Under the pieces are notes generated by a model. That model was not told the DNA's origin and searched no databases. It worked only from the letters and a program-made list of their open reading frames with translations. A stretch of DNA of 64,000 nt from Streptomyces parvulus (lineage in GTDB: Bacteria; Actinomycetota; Actinomycetes; Streptomycetales; Streptomycetaceae), in NCBI RefSeq assembly GCF_014648855.1, contig NZ_BMRX01000006.1, positions 372,001-436,000 on the forward strand, written 5' to 3'. The position numbers and the translations under genes were made by a program. Below are positions 1 through 9,302 of the stretch, one piece after another. The stretch's first letter is position 1. Each line of letters opens with the position of its first letter.

Positions 1-816
1 GAGCTGGGCTACGGCTCGGACGCCGACGTGCTCTTCGTGCACGAGCCCCGGGAGGGCGTCGACGAACGGGAGGCCGGGGACGCGGCCAACAAGGTCGTCG
101 CCGAGCTGCGCCGCCTGCTCCAGGTGCCCAGCGCCGACCCGCCGCTGCTGATCGACGCCGACCTGCGGCCCGAGGGCAAGTCCGGGCCACTGGTGCGGAC
201 GCTCAGGTCGTACGAGGCGTACTACCGGCGCTGGTCGCTGGTGTGGGAGCGGCACGCGCTGCTGCGGGCCGAGTTCGTGGCCGGCGACGCGGACCTGGGG
301 CGGCGCTTCACCGAGCTGGTCGACCCGCTGCGCTACCCGGCGGACGGGCTCGGCGACGACGACGTCCGGGAGATCCGGCGGCTCAAGGCCCGCATGGAGT
401 CCGAGCGGCTGCCGCGCGGCGCCGACCCCAAGCTGCACGCCAAACTGGGGCCGGGCGGCCTGACCGACGTGGAGTGGACCGTGCAGCTGGCCCAGTTGCG
501 GCACGGGCACACCGAGGCCGGGCTGCGCACCACCCGGACCCGCGCCGCGCTGGCCGCCGCGTCCGGTGCCGGGCTGATCTCCGCGGAGCACGCCGCGATC
601 CTCGACGAGGCGTGGGTGCTGGCGACGCGGGTGCGCAACGCGGTGATGCTGGTCCGCGGCCGGGCCGGCGACACCTTCCCCAACGACCCGCGCGAGCTGG
701 CCGCGGTGGGCCGCTACCTGGGGCACGGGCCCGGGCACGCCGGAGACATGCTGGACGAGTACCGGCGCACGGCACGCAGGGCGCGCGCGGTGGTGGAGGA
801 GCTGTTCTACGCGTGA
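1..816 (+). CDS. glnE: Glutamine synthetase adenylyltransferase GlnE, C-terminal part (5' end outside window)
   Basis: GlnE adenylylates and deadenylylates type I glutamine synthetase in the cytoplasm, lowering its activity under nitrogen excess. The window begins inside the second nucleotidyltransferase domain: the reading frame open from base 1 starts with the metal-binding motif ELGYGSDADVLFVHE, and KLGPGGLTDVEWTVQL further on is the conserved GGL/D-E segment that precedes the helical C-terminal domain. About 271 residues are present of a protein normally near 1,000. The substrate GlnA is encoded in the same window and keeps the target tyrosine. The N-terminal half and the promoter lie outside. 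Confidence 0.95.
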   Translation, partial: ELGYGSDADVLFVHEPREGVDEREAGDAANKVVAELRRLLQVPSADPPLLIDADLRPEGKSGPLVRTLRSYEAYYRRWSLVWERHALLRAEFVAGDADLGRRFTELVDPLRYPADGLGDDDVREIRRLKARMESERLPRGADPKLHAKLGPGGLTDVEWTVQLAQLRHGHTEAGLRTTRTRAALAAASGAGLISAEHAAILDEAWVLATRVRNAVMLVRGRAGDTFPNDPRELAAVGRYLGHGPGHAGDMLDEYRRTARRARAVVEELFYA

Positions 817-853
817 GGCCCCGCGGTCACGCGCGGGCGTGACGTCCCGCGGG

Positions 854-1714
854 TCACGCCCGGGTGGGCAGCCACGCTCTGCGGCGCGCGGCCACCACCC
901 GCGGCAGCGCGTACGGCAGTTTCCCGTACCAGAGCGCCGCCACCGCGTAGCCGAAGGCCAGGCACATCAGGCCCCCCACCGCGTCCAGCCAGAAGTGGTT
1001 GGCGGTCGCCACGATCACCACCAGCGTCAGCGCCGGGTACAGCAGCCCCAGCACCCGCACCCACGGCACGGACGCCAGCGCGAAGATGGTCAGCCCGCAC
1101 CACAGGGACCACCCGATGTGCATGGACGGCATCGCCGCGTACTGGTTGGACATGTTCTTCAGGTCGCCGGACGCCATCGAACCCCAGGTCTGGTGGACCA
1201 TGACGGTGTCGATGAAGTGCTCGCCGTTCATCAGGCGGGGCGGGGCGAGCGGATACAGGTAGTAACCGACCAGCGCCACGCCCGTGGTGGCGAAGAGGAC
1301 GAGCCTGGTCGCCGCGTAGCGGCCGGGATGGCTGCGGTACAGCCACACCAGCACACCCAGCGTGACCACGAAGTGCAAGGTGGCGTAGTAGTAGTTCATC
1401 CCGATGATGAGCCAAGTCACCGAGTTCACGGCGTGGTTCACCGACTCCTCGACGGCGATGCCCAGTTGCTGCTCGACCCGCCAGATCCAGTCGGCGTTGC
1501 GCAGCGCCTGCGACCGCTGCTCCGGTACCGCGTTGCGGATCAGCGAGTACGTCCAGTAACTGACCGCGATCAGCAGGATCTCGAACCACAGCCGGGGCCG
1601 GCGCGGCGCGCGGAGACGGCGCACGAGTCCTCGCCCCGTCCCCTCCGGGACGGGGTGCGGAACGGCCTCTGCACGGCGTTCCGGAGTCCTCACGGTCGCG
1701 TCACCCATAGGCAT
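854..1714 (-). CDS. PAP2-superfamily membrane phosphatase / AUR1-like
   Basis: Integral membrane protein of 286 residues with about six hydrophobic segments. The phosphatase signature is spread over an APPRLM segment, AAMPSMHIGWS (the PSxH motif) and ANHFWLDAVGG (the H-x3-D motif), the arrangement of PAP2/inositol-phosphorylceramide-synthase-like enzymes that act on lipid phosphates at the outer membrane face. The start is ATG at 1714, with a second in-frame ATG at 1708. The open frame runs on upstream to 2971, but there it only mirrors malR in another frame. It ends 37 bp from glnE and is convergent with it. Substrate unknown. Confidence 0.85.
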   Translation of the reverse strand: MPMGDATVRTPERRAEAVPHPVPEGTGRGLVRRLRAPRRPRLWFEILLIAVSYWTYSLIRNAVPEQRSQALRNADWIWRVEQQLGIAVEESVNHAVNSVTWLIIGMNYYYATLHFVVTLGVLVWLYRSHPGRYAATRLVLFATTGVALVGYYLYPLAPPRLMNGEHFIDTVMVHQTWGSMASGDLKNMSNQYAAMPSMHIGWSLWCGLTIFALASVPWVRVLGLLYPALTLVVIVATANHFWLDAVGGLMCLAFGYAVAALWYGKLPYALPRVVAARRRAWLPTRA

Positions 1715-1794
1715 CAAGTCTGCCAGAAAAGCCCTCTCCCACCGATCATCCCCCCGTCCGCTGTGGCCCGCATCCGCCGCGCGGAGGGCGGACG

Positions 1795-2922
1795 TCAGGA
1801 GCGGTTGCGCTCGCCCGGCGCGGAGGCCGTCGAGCCGCGGACGACCAGCTCCGGCATGAAGACGAACTCGCTGTGCGGCGCGGGCGTCCCGGCGATCTCC
1901 TCCAGGAGCGTGCGCACCGCGGCCTGGCCCATCGCGGGCACCGGCTTGCGGACGGTCGTCAGCGGCGGGTCGGTGAAGGCGATCAGCGGCGAGTCGTCGA
2001 AACCGACGACGGAGACGTCCTTGGGCACGTCGAGGCCGAGCTGCCGCGCCGCCCGTATCGCGCCGAGCGCCATCATGTCGCTGGCGCAGACCACCGCCGT
2101 GCAGTCCCGCCCGATGAGCGCGGCGGCCGCCGCCTGGCCGCCCTCCAGGGTGTACAGCGAGTGCTGCACGAACTCCTTCTCCACGGTCTCCGCGCCGAGG
2201 TCCAGCTGGTCCTGGACCGTGCGGACGAATCCCTCGATCTTGCGCTGCACCGGCACGAACCGCTTCGGCCCCAGGGCCAGCCCGATCCGGGTGTGGCCGA
2301 GCGAGACGAGGTGGGTGACGGCGAGGCTCATCGCGGCCCGGTCGTCGGGGGAGATGAACGGCGCCTGCACCTTCGAGGAGAATCCGTCGACGAGGACGAA
2401 GGGCACGCCCTGGGCGCGCAGCCGTTCGTAGCGCTGCATGTCGGCGGTGGTGTCGGCGTGCAGCCCGGAGACGTAGATGATGCCGGCCACCCCGCGGTCG
2501 ACCAGCATCTCGGTCAGCTCGTCCTCGGTGGAGCCGCCCGGGGTCTGGGTGGCGAGGACCGGCGTGTATCCCTGGCGGGTCAGCGCCTGGCCGATGACCT
2601 GGGCCAGCGCGGGGAATATCGGGTTCTCCAGCTCCGGCGTGATCAGGCCGACCAGGCCCTCGCTGCGCTGCCGCAGCCGCACCGGTCGCTCGTAGCCCAG
2701 GACGTCGAGCGCGGCGAGCACGGACTGGCGGGTGGTGGCGGCGACGCCCGGTTTTCCGTTGAGGACCCGGCTGACCGTCGCTTCGCTCACCCCCGCTTGG
2801 GCGGCGATGTCGGCAAGCCGTGTGGTCACAGGGGTGGACTGTACCTGTCGGCCGCCGCCTTGCACACCGATCGGGCGCCGTCGGCGGCCTGTTGGCCGGC
2901 CCGGGGCGGGCTGCTGCGTCAT
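1795..2922 (-). CDS. malR: LacI-family maltose-regulon repressor MalR (Reg1-type)
   Basis: DNA-binding repressor, 375 residues from the ATG at 2922. An N-terminal LacI helix-turn-helix (TTRLADIAAQAGVSEATVSR, then VLNGKPGV) is followed by a periplasmic-binding-protein-like effector domain (LVGLITPELENPIFPAL, then VVCASDMMALGA and VVGFDDSPL). The ATG at 2922 has GAGGGAG upstream; a GTG about 30 codons downstream, right before the HTH (VTTRLADI), gives the 344-residue form I recall for S. coelicolor MalR and may be the true start. It is divergent from malE across a 285-bp region with CTTGCA repeats, the expected operator. It probably represses malEFG, and perhaps aglA, the amylase and the pullulanase, until maltodextrin is present. 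Confidence 0.92.
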   Translation of the reverse strand: MTQQPAPGRPTGRRRRPIGVQGGGRQVQSTPVTTRLADIAAQAGVSEATVSRVLNGKPGVAATTRQSVLAALDVLGYERPVRLRQRSEGLVGLITPELENPIFPALAQVIGQALTRQGYTPVLATQTPGGSTEDELTEMLVDRGVAGIIYVSGLHADTTADMQRYERLRAQGVPFVLVDGFSSKVQAPFISPDDRAAMSLAVTHLVSLGHTRIGLALGPKRFVPVQRKIEGFVRTVQDQLDLGAETVEKEFVQHSLYTLEGGQAAAAALIGRDCTAVVCASDMMALGAIRAARQLGLDVPKDVSVVGFDDSPLIAFTDPPLTTVRKPVPAMGQAAVRTLLEEIAGTPAPHSEFVFMPELVVRGSTASAPGERNRS

Positions 2923-3207
2923 CGCGCTCCCTCAAGAATGTGGCGGCAAGAGCTTGCAGAGTCTTGCACAACCGACCGGATACCGCTCGGCCCTTGTAAA
3001 CAAGCGTCTCATGGTGGTCGCCAGGAGGTCACGCGCGGATAACTTCGGAGATCCCTTGCACTTTTTTGCTGCAAGACCTTTCGCGCCGCTTACATCGCTG
3101 TTACGTTCACGTCGCCCGACGGCAGCAACGACGCGGTCGGCAGCGGCAGGAGCGGCGGACGGGCCCGCACCCTGCACCACACGGGCTTTCACCCTCAAGG
3201 AGAACTC
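2923..3207. promoter_or_regulatory. malR-malE divergent promoter region with MalR operator-like repeats
   Basis: GCAAGAGCTTGC at 2946-2957 is a near-palindrome, with a second CTTGCA at 2963-2968 one helical turn after the first (2953-2958). Nearer malE, CTTGCA at 3055-3060 and TGCAAG at 3070-3075 form an inverted pair around a T-run. Such CTTGCA/TGCAAG elements are known for the Streptomyces maltose/amylase regulon; assigning them to this MalR is inference. CAAGGAG at 3198-3204 is the malE ribosome binding site. Confidence 0.75.
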
Positions 3208-4479
3208 ATGCGGCGTGGCATAGCGGCCACCGCGCTGGTGGCGTCCCTCGCCCTGGCGGCGACGGCGTGCGGCGGGGACGGCGACAGCGACAGCGAGTCC
3301 GGCGGACCGGTCACCATCACCTACTGGGACACCTCGAACGCGACGAACGAGGCGCCGACCTACAAGGCGCTGGTCGAGGAGTTCGAGGCCGCCAACAAGG
3401 ACATCAAGGTCGACTTCGTCAACGTCCCCTTCGACCAGGCGCAGAACAAGTTCGACACCGCCGCCGGTTCCAAGGGTGCCCCCGACGTGCTGCGCTCCGA
3501 GGTCGGCTGGACGCCGGCCTTCGCCAAGAAGGGCTTCTTCCTGCCGCTGGACGGCACCGAGGCCCTCGCCGAGCAGGACAAGTTCCAGCCCAACCTGATC
3601 GAGCAGGCCAAGTACGAGGGCAAGACCTACGGCGTGCCGCTGGTCACCGACACCCTCGCCTTCGTCTACAACAAGGCGCTGTTCGCGAAGGCCGGCGTCG
3701 AGGCCCCCAAGACCTGGGACGACCTCAAGAAGGCCGCCGCCACCATCAAGGACAAGACCGGCGCCGACGGCTACTGGGGTTCCACGGCCGGCTACTACGG
3801 CCAGCCGTTCCTGTTCGGCGAGGGCACCGACACCGTCGACGCCGAGGGCAAGAAGGTCACCGTCAACTCGCCCGAGGCGAAGAAGGCGTACGGCACCTGG
3901 CTGGGCCTCTTCGACGGCAAGGGCCTGCACAAGGCCGACACCACCGCCGACGCCTACGCCCACATCCAGGAGGCGTTCGTCAGCGGCAAGGTCGCCTCGA
4001 TCGTCCAGGGCCCGTGGGAGATCACCAACTTCTACAAGGGCTCGGCGTTCAAGGACAAGAACAACCTCGGCATCGCCACCGTCCCGGCCGGCTCCACCGG
4101 CAAGGCGGGCGCCCCGACCGGCGGCCACAACCTCTCCGTGTACGCGGGCTCCGACAAGGCCCACCAGGAAGCGGCGCTCAAGCTCGTCAACTTCATGACC
4201 TCGGCGAAGTCCCAGGAGACCATCGCCCTGAAGAACTCGACGCTGCCGACCCGCGACGACGCCTACACCGACAAGGTCAAGGCCGACCCGGGCATCGCCG
4301 GCTACCAGACGGTCCTGCCCGCCGCCCAGCCGCGCCCGGCGCTGCCGGAGTACGGCTCCCTGTGGGCCCCGCTGGACGAGCAGCTCCCGCAGATCGCCGG
4401 CGGCAAGAAGTCCCTGGACGAGGGGATGGGCGACGCCGAGGCCGCGATCGCCAAGCTGGTGCCGGACTTCTCCAAGTGA
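3208..4479 (+). CDS. malE: Maltose/maltodextrin-binding lipoprotein MalE
   Basis: Extracytoplasmic solute-binding component of the maltodextrin ABC importer, 423 residues. The signal peptide MRRGIAATALVASLALAATAC ends in a lipobox with the lipidated cysteine at residue 21, so the protein is tethered to the outer membrane face. The rest is an SBP family 1 fold (VTITYWDTSN near the start, GKVASIVQGPWEITNF, PTGGHNLSVYAGS). It heads malE-malF-malG-aglA. The ATPase is not encoded here; in streptomycetes the shared MsiK usually energises such importers. A strong hairpin follows the stop codon and probably keeps the binding protein more abundant than the permeases. Confidence 0.95.
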   Translation: MRRGIAATALVASLALAATACGGDGDSDSESGGPVTITYWDTSNATNEAPTYKALVEEFEAANKDIKVDFVNVPFDQAQNKFDTAAGSKGAPDVLRSEVGWTPAFAKKGFFLPLDGTEALAEQDKFQPNLIEQAKYEGKTYGVPLVTDTLAFVYNKALFAKAGVEAPKTWDDLKKAAATIKDKTGADGYWGSTAGYYGQPFLFGEGTDTVDAEGKKVTVNSPEAKKAYGTWLGLFDGKGLHKADTTADAYAHIQEAFVSGKVASIVQGPWEITNFYKGSAFKDKNNLGIATVPAGSTGKAGAPTGGHNLSVYAGSDKAHQEAALKLVNFMTSAKSQETIALKNSTLPTRDDAYTDKVKADPGIAGYQTVLPAAQPRPALPEYGSLWAPLDEQLPQIAGGKKSLDEGMGDAEAAIAKLVPDFSK

Positions 4480-4484
4480 GTCCG

Positions 4485-4528
4485 CGGCCGCCGGGTCCCC
4501 CGCGTGGGGGGAGGGGACCCGGCGGCCG
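4485..4528 (+). terminator. Stem-loop between malE and malF
   Basis: A 16-bp perfect stem (4485-4500 pairing with 4513-4528) begins 5 bp after the malE stop. malF starts 57 bp further on without an obvious promoter, so it is probably a partial terminator or 3' stabiliser giving MalE in excess over MalF/G, as in other sugar ABC operons. Confidence 0.85.
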
Positions 4529-4585
4529 GTGCGCCGTACCCCTCGATCGTCCCGCCCAGCCCGATGCTCCCGAAGGTGCCGAACC

Positions 4586-5590
4586 ATGACAGTCACCATC
4601 GACCGCGCGACCGGCAAGCGCCGCGGTGACCGCACGCCGCAGCCCGGCCTCGGCCGCCGTCTGAAGGACGGTTACCAGAAGTACTGGTACGCCTACGCCA
4701 TGATCGCGCCGGTGGCCGTCGTGATCGGCGTCCTCGTGCTGTACCCGCTCGGGTACGGCCTCTACCTCACCCTCACCGACGCCAACAGCCTCAACACCGC
4801 GCGGACGATCGGCGTCAACGAGATCGAGGCCACCTACAAGTTCATCGGCCTGGACAACTACGCCGACATCCTGTGGGGCCCGACGGCGTACGACCGCTTC
4901 TGGTCGCACTTCATCTGGACCATCGTGTGGACGGCCGTCTGCGTCGGGCTGCACTTCTTCATCGGTCTCGGCCTCGCGCTGCTGCTCAACCAGAACCTGC
5001 GCGGCCGCACCTTCTACCGGCTGCTGCTGGTGCTGCCCTGGGCCGTGCCCACCTTCGTCACCGTCTTCGGCTGGCGCTTCATGCTCGCCGACGCCGGCAT
5101 CGTCAACTCCGCGCTGGACTGGCTGCACCTGCCGACGCCGGCCTGGCTGGAGGACACCTTCTGGCAGCGGTTCTCCGCGGTCATGGTGAACACCTGGTGC
5201 GGGGTGCCGTTCATGATGGTCTCCCTGCTCGGCGGCCTCCAGTCCATCGACAACAGCCTCTACGAGGCCGCCGAGATGGACGGCGCGAGCGCCTGGCAGC
5301 GCTTCCGCTTCGTCACCCTGCCCGGCCTGCGCTCGGTCAGCTCCACCGTCGTCCTGCTCGGCATCATCTGGACCTTCAACCAGTTCGCCGTGATCTTCCT
5401 GCTGTTCGGCAACTCCGCGCCCGAGGCGCAGATCCTCGTCACCTGGGCCTACCACCTGGGCTTCGGCCAGCAGCCCCGCGACTTCGCGCAGTCCGCGGCC
5501 TACGGCATGCTGCTGCTGGCCATCCTGATCGTCTTCACCTCCTTCTACCGCCGCTGGCTGAACCGCAACGAGCAGCAGCTCGCGATCTGA
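4586..5590 (+). CDS. malF: Maltodextrin ABC transporter permease MalF
   Basis: Inner-membrane permease of 334 residues with six predicted membrane segments (first YAMIAPVAVVIGVLVLYPLG). The EAA loop that contacts the ATPase is YEAAEMDGASAWQRFRFVTLPGL. I chose the ATG at 4586 (MTVTIDRAT) rather than the upstream in-frame ATG at 4529, which lies at the edge of the terminator stem; AAGGTGCC precedes 4586. It pairs with MalG, 13 bp downstream. Confidence 0.95.
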   Translation: MTVTIDRATGKRRGDRTPQPGLGRRLKDGYQKYWYAYAMIAPVAVVIGVLVLYPLGYGLYLTLTDANSLNTARTIGVNEIEATYKFIGLDNYADILWGPTAYDRFWSHFIWTIVWTAVCVGLHFFIGLGLALLLNQNLRGRTFYRLLLVLPWAVPTFVTVFGWRFMLADAGIVNSALDWLHLPTPAWLEDTFWQRFSAVMVNTWCGVPFMMVSLLGGLQSIDNSLYEAAEMDGASAWQRFRFVTLPGLRSVSSTVVLLGIIWTFNQFAVIFLLFGNSAPEAQILVTWAYHLGFGQQPRDFAQSAAYGMLLLAILIVFTSFYRRWLNRNEQQLAI

Positions 5591-5603
5591 GGCAGGAGCC
5601 ACC

Positions 5604-6515
5604 ATGAGCACCACCGCAGTGCCGACCACCGCTCCCGCCGGACCGGTCGCCGAGCCGGCGGCGAAGCCGCCCCGGATCCGCCGGCGCGGCGAGCGCAGCC
5701 GTGCCGCGTCCCTCGCCTCCCACGGCGTCCTGACCGTCGCGAGCCTCGTCGCGCTCTTCCCGGTCGCCTGGCTGGTCTACCTGTCCCTCGGCCCGGACAA
5801 GGACGACTACCTGCACCCCGGGCGCATCTGGTCGAAGATGACCCTCGACAACTACGCCTTCGTGCTCCAGCACACGAACTTCTTCGACTGGCTGAAGAGC
5901 TCGCTGATCGTCTCGCTGGGCACCACGGTCATCGGCGTCATGGTCGCCGCCACCACCGGCTACGCCGTCTCCCGGATGCGCTTCCCCGGCTACCGCAAGC
6001 TGATGTGGGTGCTGCTGGTCACCCAGATGTTCCCCATCGCGGTGCTGATCGTGCCGATGTACCAGATCCTGTCCGACCTCCAGCTCGTCGACAGCTACCT
6101 CGGCCTGGTCCTGGTCTACTGCTCGACGGCGGTGCCGTACTGCGCGTGGCTGCTCAAGGGCTACTTCGACACGATCCCCTTCGAGATCGACGAGGCCGGA
6201 CGGGTGGACGGACTGAGCCCGTTCGGGACCTTCTTCCGGCTGATCCTGCCGCTCGCCCGGCCGGGCCTGGCGGTCGCGGGCTTCTACAGCTTCATCACCG
6301 CCTTCGGCGAGGTCGCCTTCGCCTCGACGTTCATGCTCAGCGACACGAAGTACACCTTCGCGGTCGGCCTGCAGAGCTTCATCAGCGAACACGACGCGCA
6401 GCGCCACCTGATGGCGGCCACCGCCGTGCTCGTGGCGATACCCGTCTCCGCCTTCTTCTACCTCGTGCAGAAGAACCTGGTGGCCGGCCTCACCGCCGGC
6501 GGCACGAAGGGCTGA
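5604..6515 (+). CDS. malG: Maltodextrin ABC transporter permease MalG
   Basis: Second permease of the importer, 303 residues, six membrane segments. The EAA loop reads IDEAGRVDGLSPFGTFFRLILPLARPG. GGCAGGAG precedes the ATG. The long Pro/Ala-rich N-terminus before the first membrane segment is common in actinobacterial MalG. Probably co-transcribed with malF and, across 117 bp, with aglA. Confidence 0.95.
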   Translation: MSTTAVPTTAPAGPVAEPAAKPPRIRRRGERSRAASLASHGVLTVASLVALFPVAWLVYLSLGPDKDDYLHPGRIWSKMTLDNYAFVLQHTNFFDWLKSSLIVSLGTTVIGVMVAATTGYAVSRMRFPGYRKLMWVLLVTQMFPIAVLIVPMYQILSDLQLVDSYLGLVLVYCSTAVPYCAWLLKGYFDTIPFEIDEAGRVDGLSPFGTFFRLILPLARPGLAVAGFYSFITAFGEVAFASTFMLSDTKYTFAVGLQSFISEHDAQRHLMAATAVLVAIPVSAFFYLVQKNLVAGLTAGGTKG

Positions 6516-6632
6516 CGCCCGACCGGGAGAACGTCCGGCCGCGGTGCGATCCGACCCCGCGGCACCGCGGCCGGCCGCCTCGCCCCCACCCATGCCTCCA
6601 TGACCGGAACTCCGTTACACATCAAGGACGCC

Positions 6633-8327
6633 ATGAGCCAGCAGCCTTCCGCCGCACCGGCCCCCACCTCCGTCACCTCCTCCGCCACGGCCACCGTCGC
6701 GGGGCGCCGCGACTGGTGGCGGGACGCGGTCATCTACCAGGTGTACCCGCGCAGCTTCGCCGACAGCAACGGCGACGGCATGGGCGACCTGGAGGGTGTC
6801 CGCACCCGTCTGCCGTACCTGCGCGACCTGGGCGTGGACGCCGTGTGGCTCAGCCCCTTCTACGCCTCGCCGCAGGCCGACGCGGGCTACGACGTCGCCG
6901 ACTACCGGGCCGTCGACCCCATGTTCGGCTCCCTCCTGGACGCCGACGCGCTCATCCGCGACGCCCACGGCCTCGGCCTGCGGATCATCGTCGACCTGGT
7001 GCCGAACCACTCCTCCGACCAGTACGAGTGGTTCAGGCGCGCCCTCGCCGAGGGCCCCGGCTCCCCGCTCCGGGACCGGTACCACTTCCGCCCCGGCAAG
7101 GGGAGGAGCGGCGAACTGCCGCCCAACGACTGGGAGTCCATCTTCGGCGGGCCCGCCTGGACCCGGGTCACCGAGCCCGATGGCACGCCGGGGGAGTGGT
7201 ACCTGCACCTGTTCGCGCCCGAGCAGCCCGACTTCAACTGGGAGCACCCGGCGGTCGGCGACGAGTTCCGCTCCATCCTGCGCTTCTGGCTGGACATGGG
7301 CGTCGACGGCTTCCGTATCGACGTCGCGCACGGCATGGTGAAGGCGGAGGGCCTCCCGGACCTGGGATCCCATGAGCAACTGAAGCTTCTGGGCAACGAT
7401 GTCATGCCGTTCTTCGACCAGGACGGCGTCCACGAGATCTACCGCCAGTGGCGGCGGATCCTCGACGAGTACAGCGGAGAGCGCATCTTCGTCGCCGAGG
7501 CGTGGACCCCGACCGTCGAGCGCACCGCGAACTACGTCCGGCCCGACGAGCTGCACCAGGCCTTCAACTTCCAGTACCTGGGCACCCACTGGGACGCCGG
7601 GGAGCTGCGCACGGTCATCGACCGGACCCTGGACGCGATGCGCCCCGTCGGCGCCCCCGCCACCTGGGTCCTCTCCAACCACGACGTCACCCGGCACGCC
7701 ACCCGGTTCGCCAACCCGCCCGGCCTCGGCACCCAGATCCGCCTGGCCGGCGACCGCGCCCTCGGCCTGCGCAGGGCCCGCGCGGCCACCCTCCTCATGC
7801 TGGCCCTGCCCGGCTCGGCCTACGTTTACCAGGGCGAGGAACTGGGCCTGCCGGACGTCGTCGACCTCCCCGACGAGGTGCGCCAGGACCCCGCCTACTT
7901 CCGCGGCGCAGGCCAGGACGGCTTCCGCGACGGCTGCCGGGTGCCGATCCCCTGGACCCGCGCGGGTTCGTCGTACGGCTTCGGCGACGGCGGCAGCTGG
8001 CTCCCGCAGCCGGCCGGCTGGGGCGAACTGAGCGTCGAGGCGCAGACCGGCGATCCGGACTCGACCCTGGAGCTGTACCGCGCCGCGCTCGCCGTCCGCC
8101 GCGACCGGCCGGACCTGGGCGCGGGCGGCGCGGTGGAGTGGCTGCGCGCCCCCGAGGGCGTCGTCGCCTTCCGGCGCGGCGACTTCGTGTGCGTCGCCAA
8201 CACCACCGGCGAGTCCGTGACGGTGCCCGGCCACGGCCGGGTGCTGCTGGCCAGCGACGAGGTGACCGAGGCGGCCGGCGAGGCGAAGGTGCCGGCGGAC
8301 ACCACGGTGTGGTGGACGACGGCCTGA
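6633..8327 (+). CDS. aglA: Cytoplasmic GH13 alpha-glucosidase AglA
   Basis: Hydrolyses imported maltose and maltodextrins to glucose; no signal peptide. GH13 motifs in order: [21 protein letters not shown] (nucleophile Asp230), IFVAEAW (acid/base Glu289) and LSNHDVTRH (Asp351). The N-terminal RDWWRDAVIYQVYPRSFADSNGDG and the 564-residue length fit the oligo-1,6-glucosidase/alpha-glucosidase subgroup. I start at 6633 because AAGGA lies just upstream; an in-frame ATG at 6600 would add 11 residues. Last gene of the mal operon, ending at a strong hairpin. Confidence 0.93.
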   Translation: MSQQPSAAPAPTSVTSSATATVAGRRDWWRDAVIYQVYPRSFADSNGDGMGDLEGVRTRLPYLRDLGVDAVWLSPFYASPQADAGYDVADYRAVDPMFGSLLDADALIRDAHGLGLRIIVDLVPNHSSDQYEWFRRALAEGPGSPLRDRYHFRPGKGRSGELPPNDWESIFGGPAWTRVTEPDGTPGEWYLHLFAPEQPDFNWEHPAVGDEFRSILRFWLDMGVDGFRIDVAHGMVKAEGLPDLGSHEQLKLLGNDVMPFFDQDGVHEIYRQWRRILDEYSGERIFVAEAWTPTVERTANYVRPDELHQAFNFQYLGTHWDAGELRTVIDRTLDAMRPVGAPATWVLSNHDVTRHATRFANPPGLGTQIRLAGDRALGLRRARAATLLMLALPGSAYVYQGEELGLPDVVDLPDEVRQDPAYFRGAGQDGFRDGCRVPIPWTRAGSSYGFGDGGSWLPQPAGWGELSVEAQTGDPDSTLELYRAALAVRRDRPDLGAGGAVEWLRAPEGVVAFRRGDFVCVANTTGESVTVPGHGRVLLASDEVTEAAGEAKVPADTTVWWTTA

Positions 8328-8341
8328 CCGCTCGCCCGCCG

Positions 8342-8373
8342 GGGCCCGCCGCTCCCTCCGCAGCGGCGGGCCC
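8342..8373 (+). terminator. Terminator after aglA
   Basis: Perfect 12-bp inverted repeat (GGGCCCGCCGCT paired with its complement at 8362-8373) with an 8-nt loop, between the convergent ends of aglA and the next gene. Probably bidirectional. Confidence 0.85.
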
Positions 8374-8399
8374 TCGCCGCGTGCGGCGCGGCGGGCCGC

Positions 8400-9122
8400 T
8401 CAGCCTCCGCCGCCCGGTGCCCACATGGCGGCCCGGACCGTCCCCTCCTGGAAGTCCCGCCTGGGCAGCCGGAGTCCGAGGGAGGTCTCCAGGGCGTGGA
8501 AATAGAGGGAGAACTCGTCGGTCGTCCCGGGGTGGTCGAGTTCGGCGCGGCGTATCGCCCGGTTGAGGAAGTCGAGCCGGCCGCCGTGGACGTAGGGGGT
8601 GCGGCCCCGGTCGTAGTGGATCAGCTCGATGATCCCGTCGTCGTCGATCCGGTGGCCGTCGCGCAGGTAGTCCAGGGTGTAGATGGCCTTCGCGGAGCAG
8701 GCGCTCAGGTGCACGGTCTCCGACACCCCCATCCCGGCGAGCCCTTCCCGGCGTGCGCGTGCTCCGGGCGGGGTGTCGTGGTGGAGCAGGAACGCCCAGT
8801 CACCCGCCTGCCCGAAACAGCAGCTGTCCCAGTCCGTGCTCCAGTGGCCGCGGTCGGCGCCGGTCATGTCGGTCAGATCGGCCAGCCGGGTCCCGGCGGC
8901 GACCTGGCCGGGGTCGGCCCCGTACAGAAGGGCGATCCGTTCGGCGCTGACGTCCTCGCCGCGGAAGAACGCCAGGCTGGTGTACGGGGTTTGCTCGCGC
9001 CACGACTCGGCGATCCATGCGAACCCGTCCAGCGGGTCCCGTCCGCAGGGCGGAGCGGGGTCCTCACCGTCCGGGCCGCCGCCGCGGAAGCGGCGGCCCC
9101 AGGCCGGGTCCACCCGGTCCAT
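8400..9122 (-). CDS. Conserved hypothetical protein (possibly DUF6461-like)
   Basis: About 240 residues from ATG 9122 (MDRVDPAWGRRF). Acidic soluble protein with no signal peptide or membrane segment; recognisable stretches are TSLAFFRGEDVSAERIALLY, WSTDWDSCCFGQAGDWAFLL and YFHALETSLGLRL. The segment order resembles DUF6461-type proteins, a family of unknown function; that is a weak impression. The open frame extends far upstream only as antisense of the amylase. No good ribosome site precedes 9122, so the start is uncertain. Function unknown. Confidence 0.6.
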   Translation of the reverse strand: MDRVDPAWGRRFRGGGPDGEDPAPPCGRDPLDGFAWIAESWREQTPYTSLAFFRGEDVSAERIALLYGADPGQVAAGTRLADLTDMTGADRGHWSTDWDSCCFGQAGDWAFLLHHDTPPGARARREGLAGMGVSETVHLSACSAKAIYTLDYLRDGHRIDDDGIIELIHYDRGRTPYVHGGRLDFLNRAIRRAELDHPGTTDEFSLYFHALETSLGLRLPRRDFQEGTVRAAMWAPGGGG

Positions 9123-9204
9123 CAGCCCGGCCCGGCCGGCGCGAGTTCTTCCCCGACTTCGCCCCGACGGCTGCCCTTTCGGTCGATGAACCCTTAACAT
9201 CTGC

Positions 9205-9302
9205 GTCACCGCAAGGTTTCTGAAGATTTCAGCAAGAGCATTCAAGCGATCTTCGGGCGCCTTCGGCTCCCCACAGCGCCTTCGACGATGAAGGAACCCC
9301 AC
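9205..9302 (+). promoter_or_regulatory. Amylase promoter region with MalR-like half sites
   Basis: GCAAG occurs twice in direct orientation (9211-9215 and 9232-9236), 21 bp or two helical turns apart, around TGAAGATTTCA. AAGGA at 9291-9295 is the ribosome site for the ATG at 9303. Assignment to MalR is inferred from the same pentamer at malE and the pullulanase. Confidence 0.5.

Noticed and set aside
1715..2971. Long N-terminal extension of the PAP2 frame
   Set aside because: It overlaps malR in another frame and lacks membrane or phosphatase features; the true start is near 1714.
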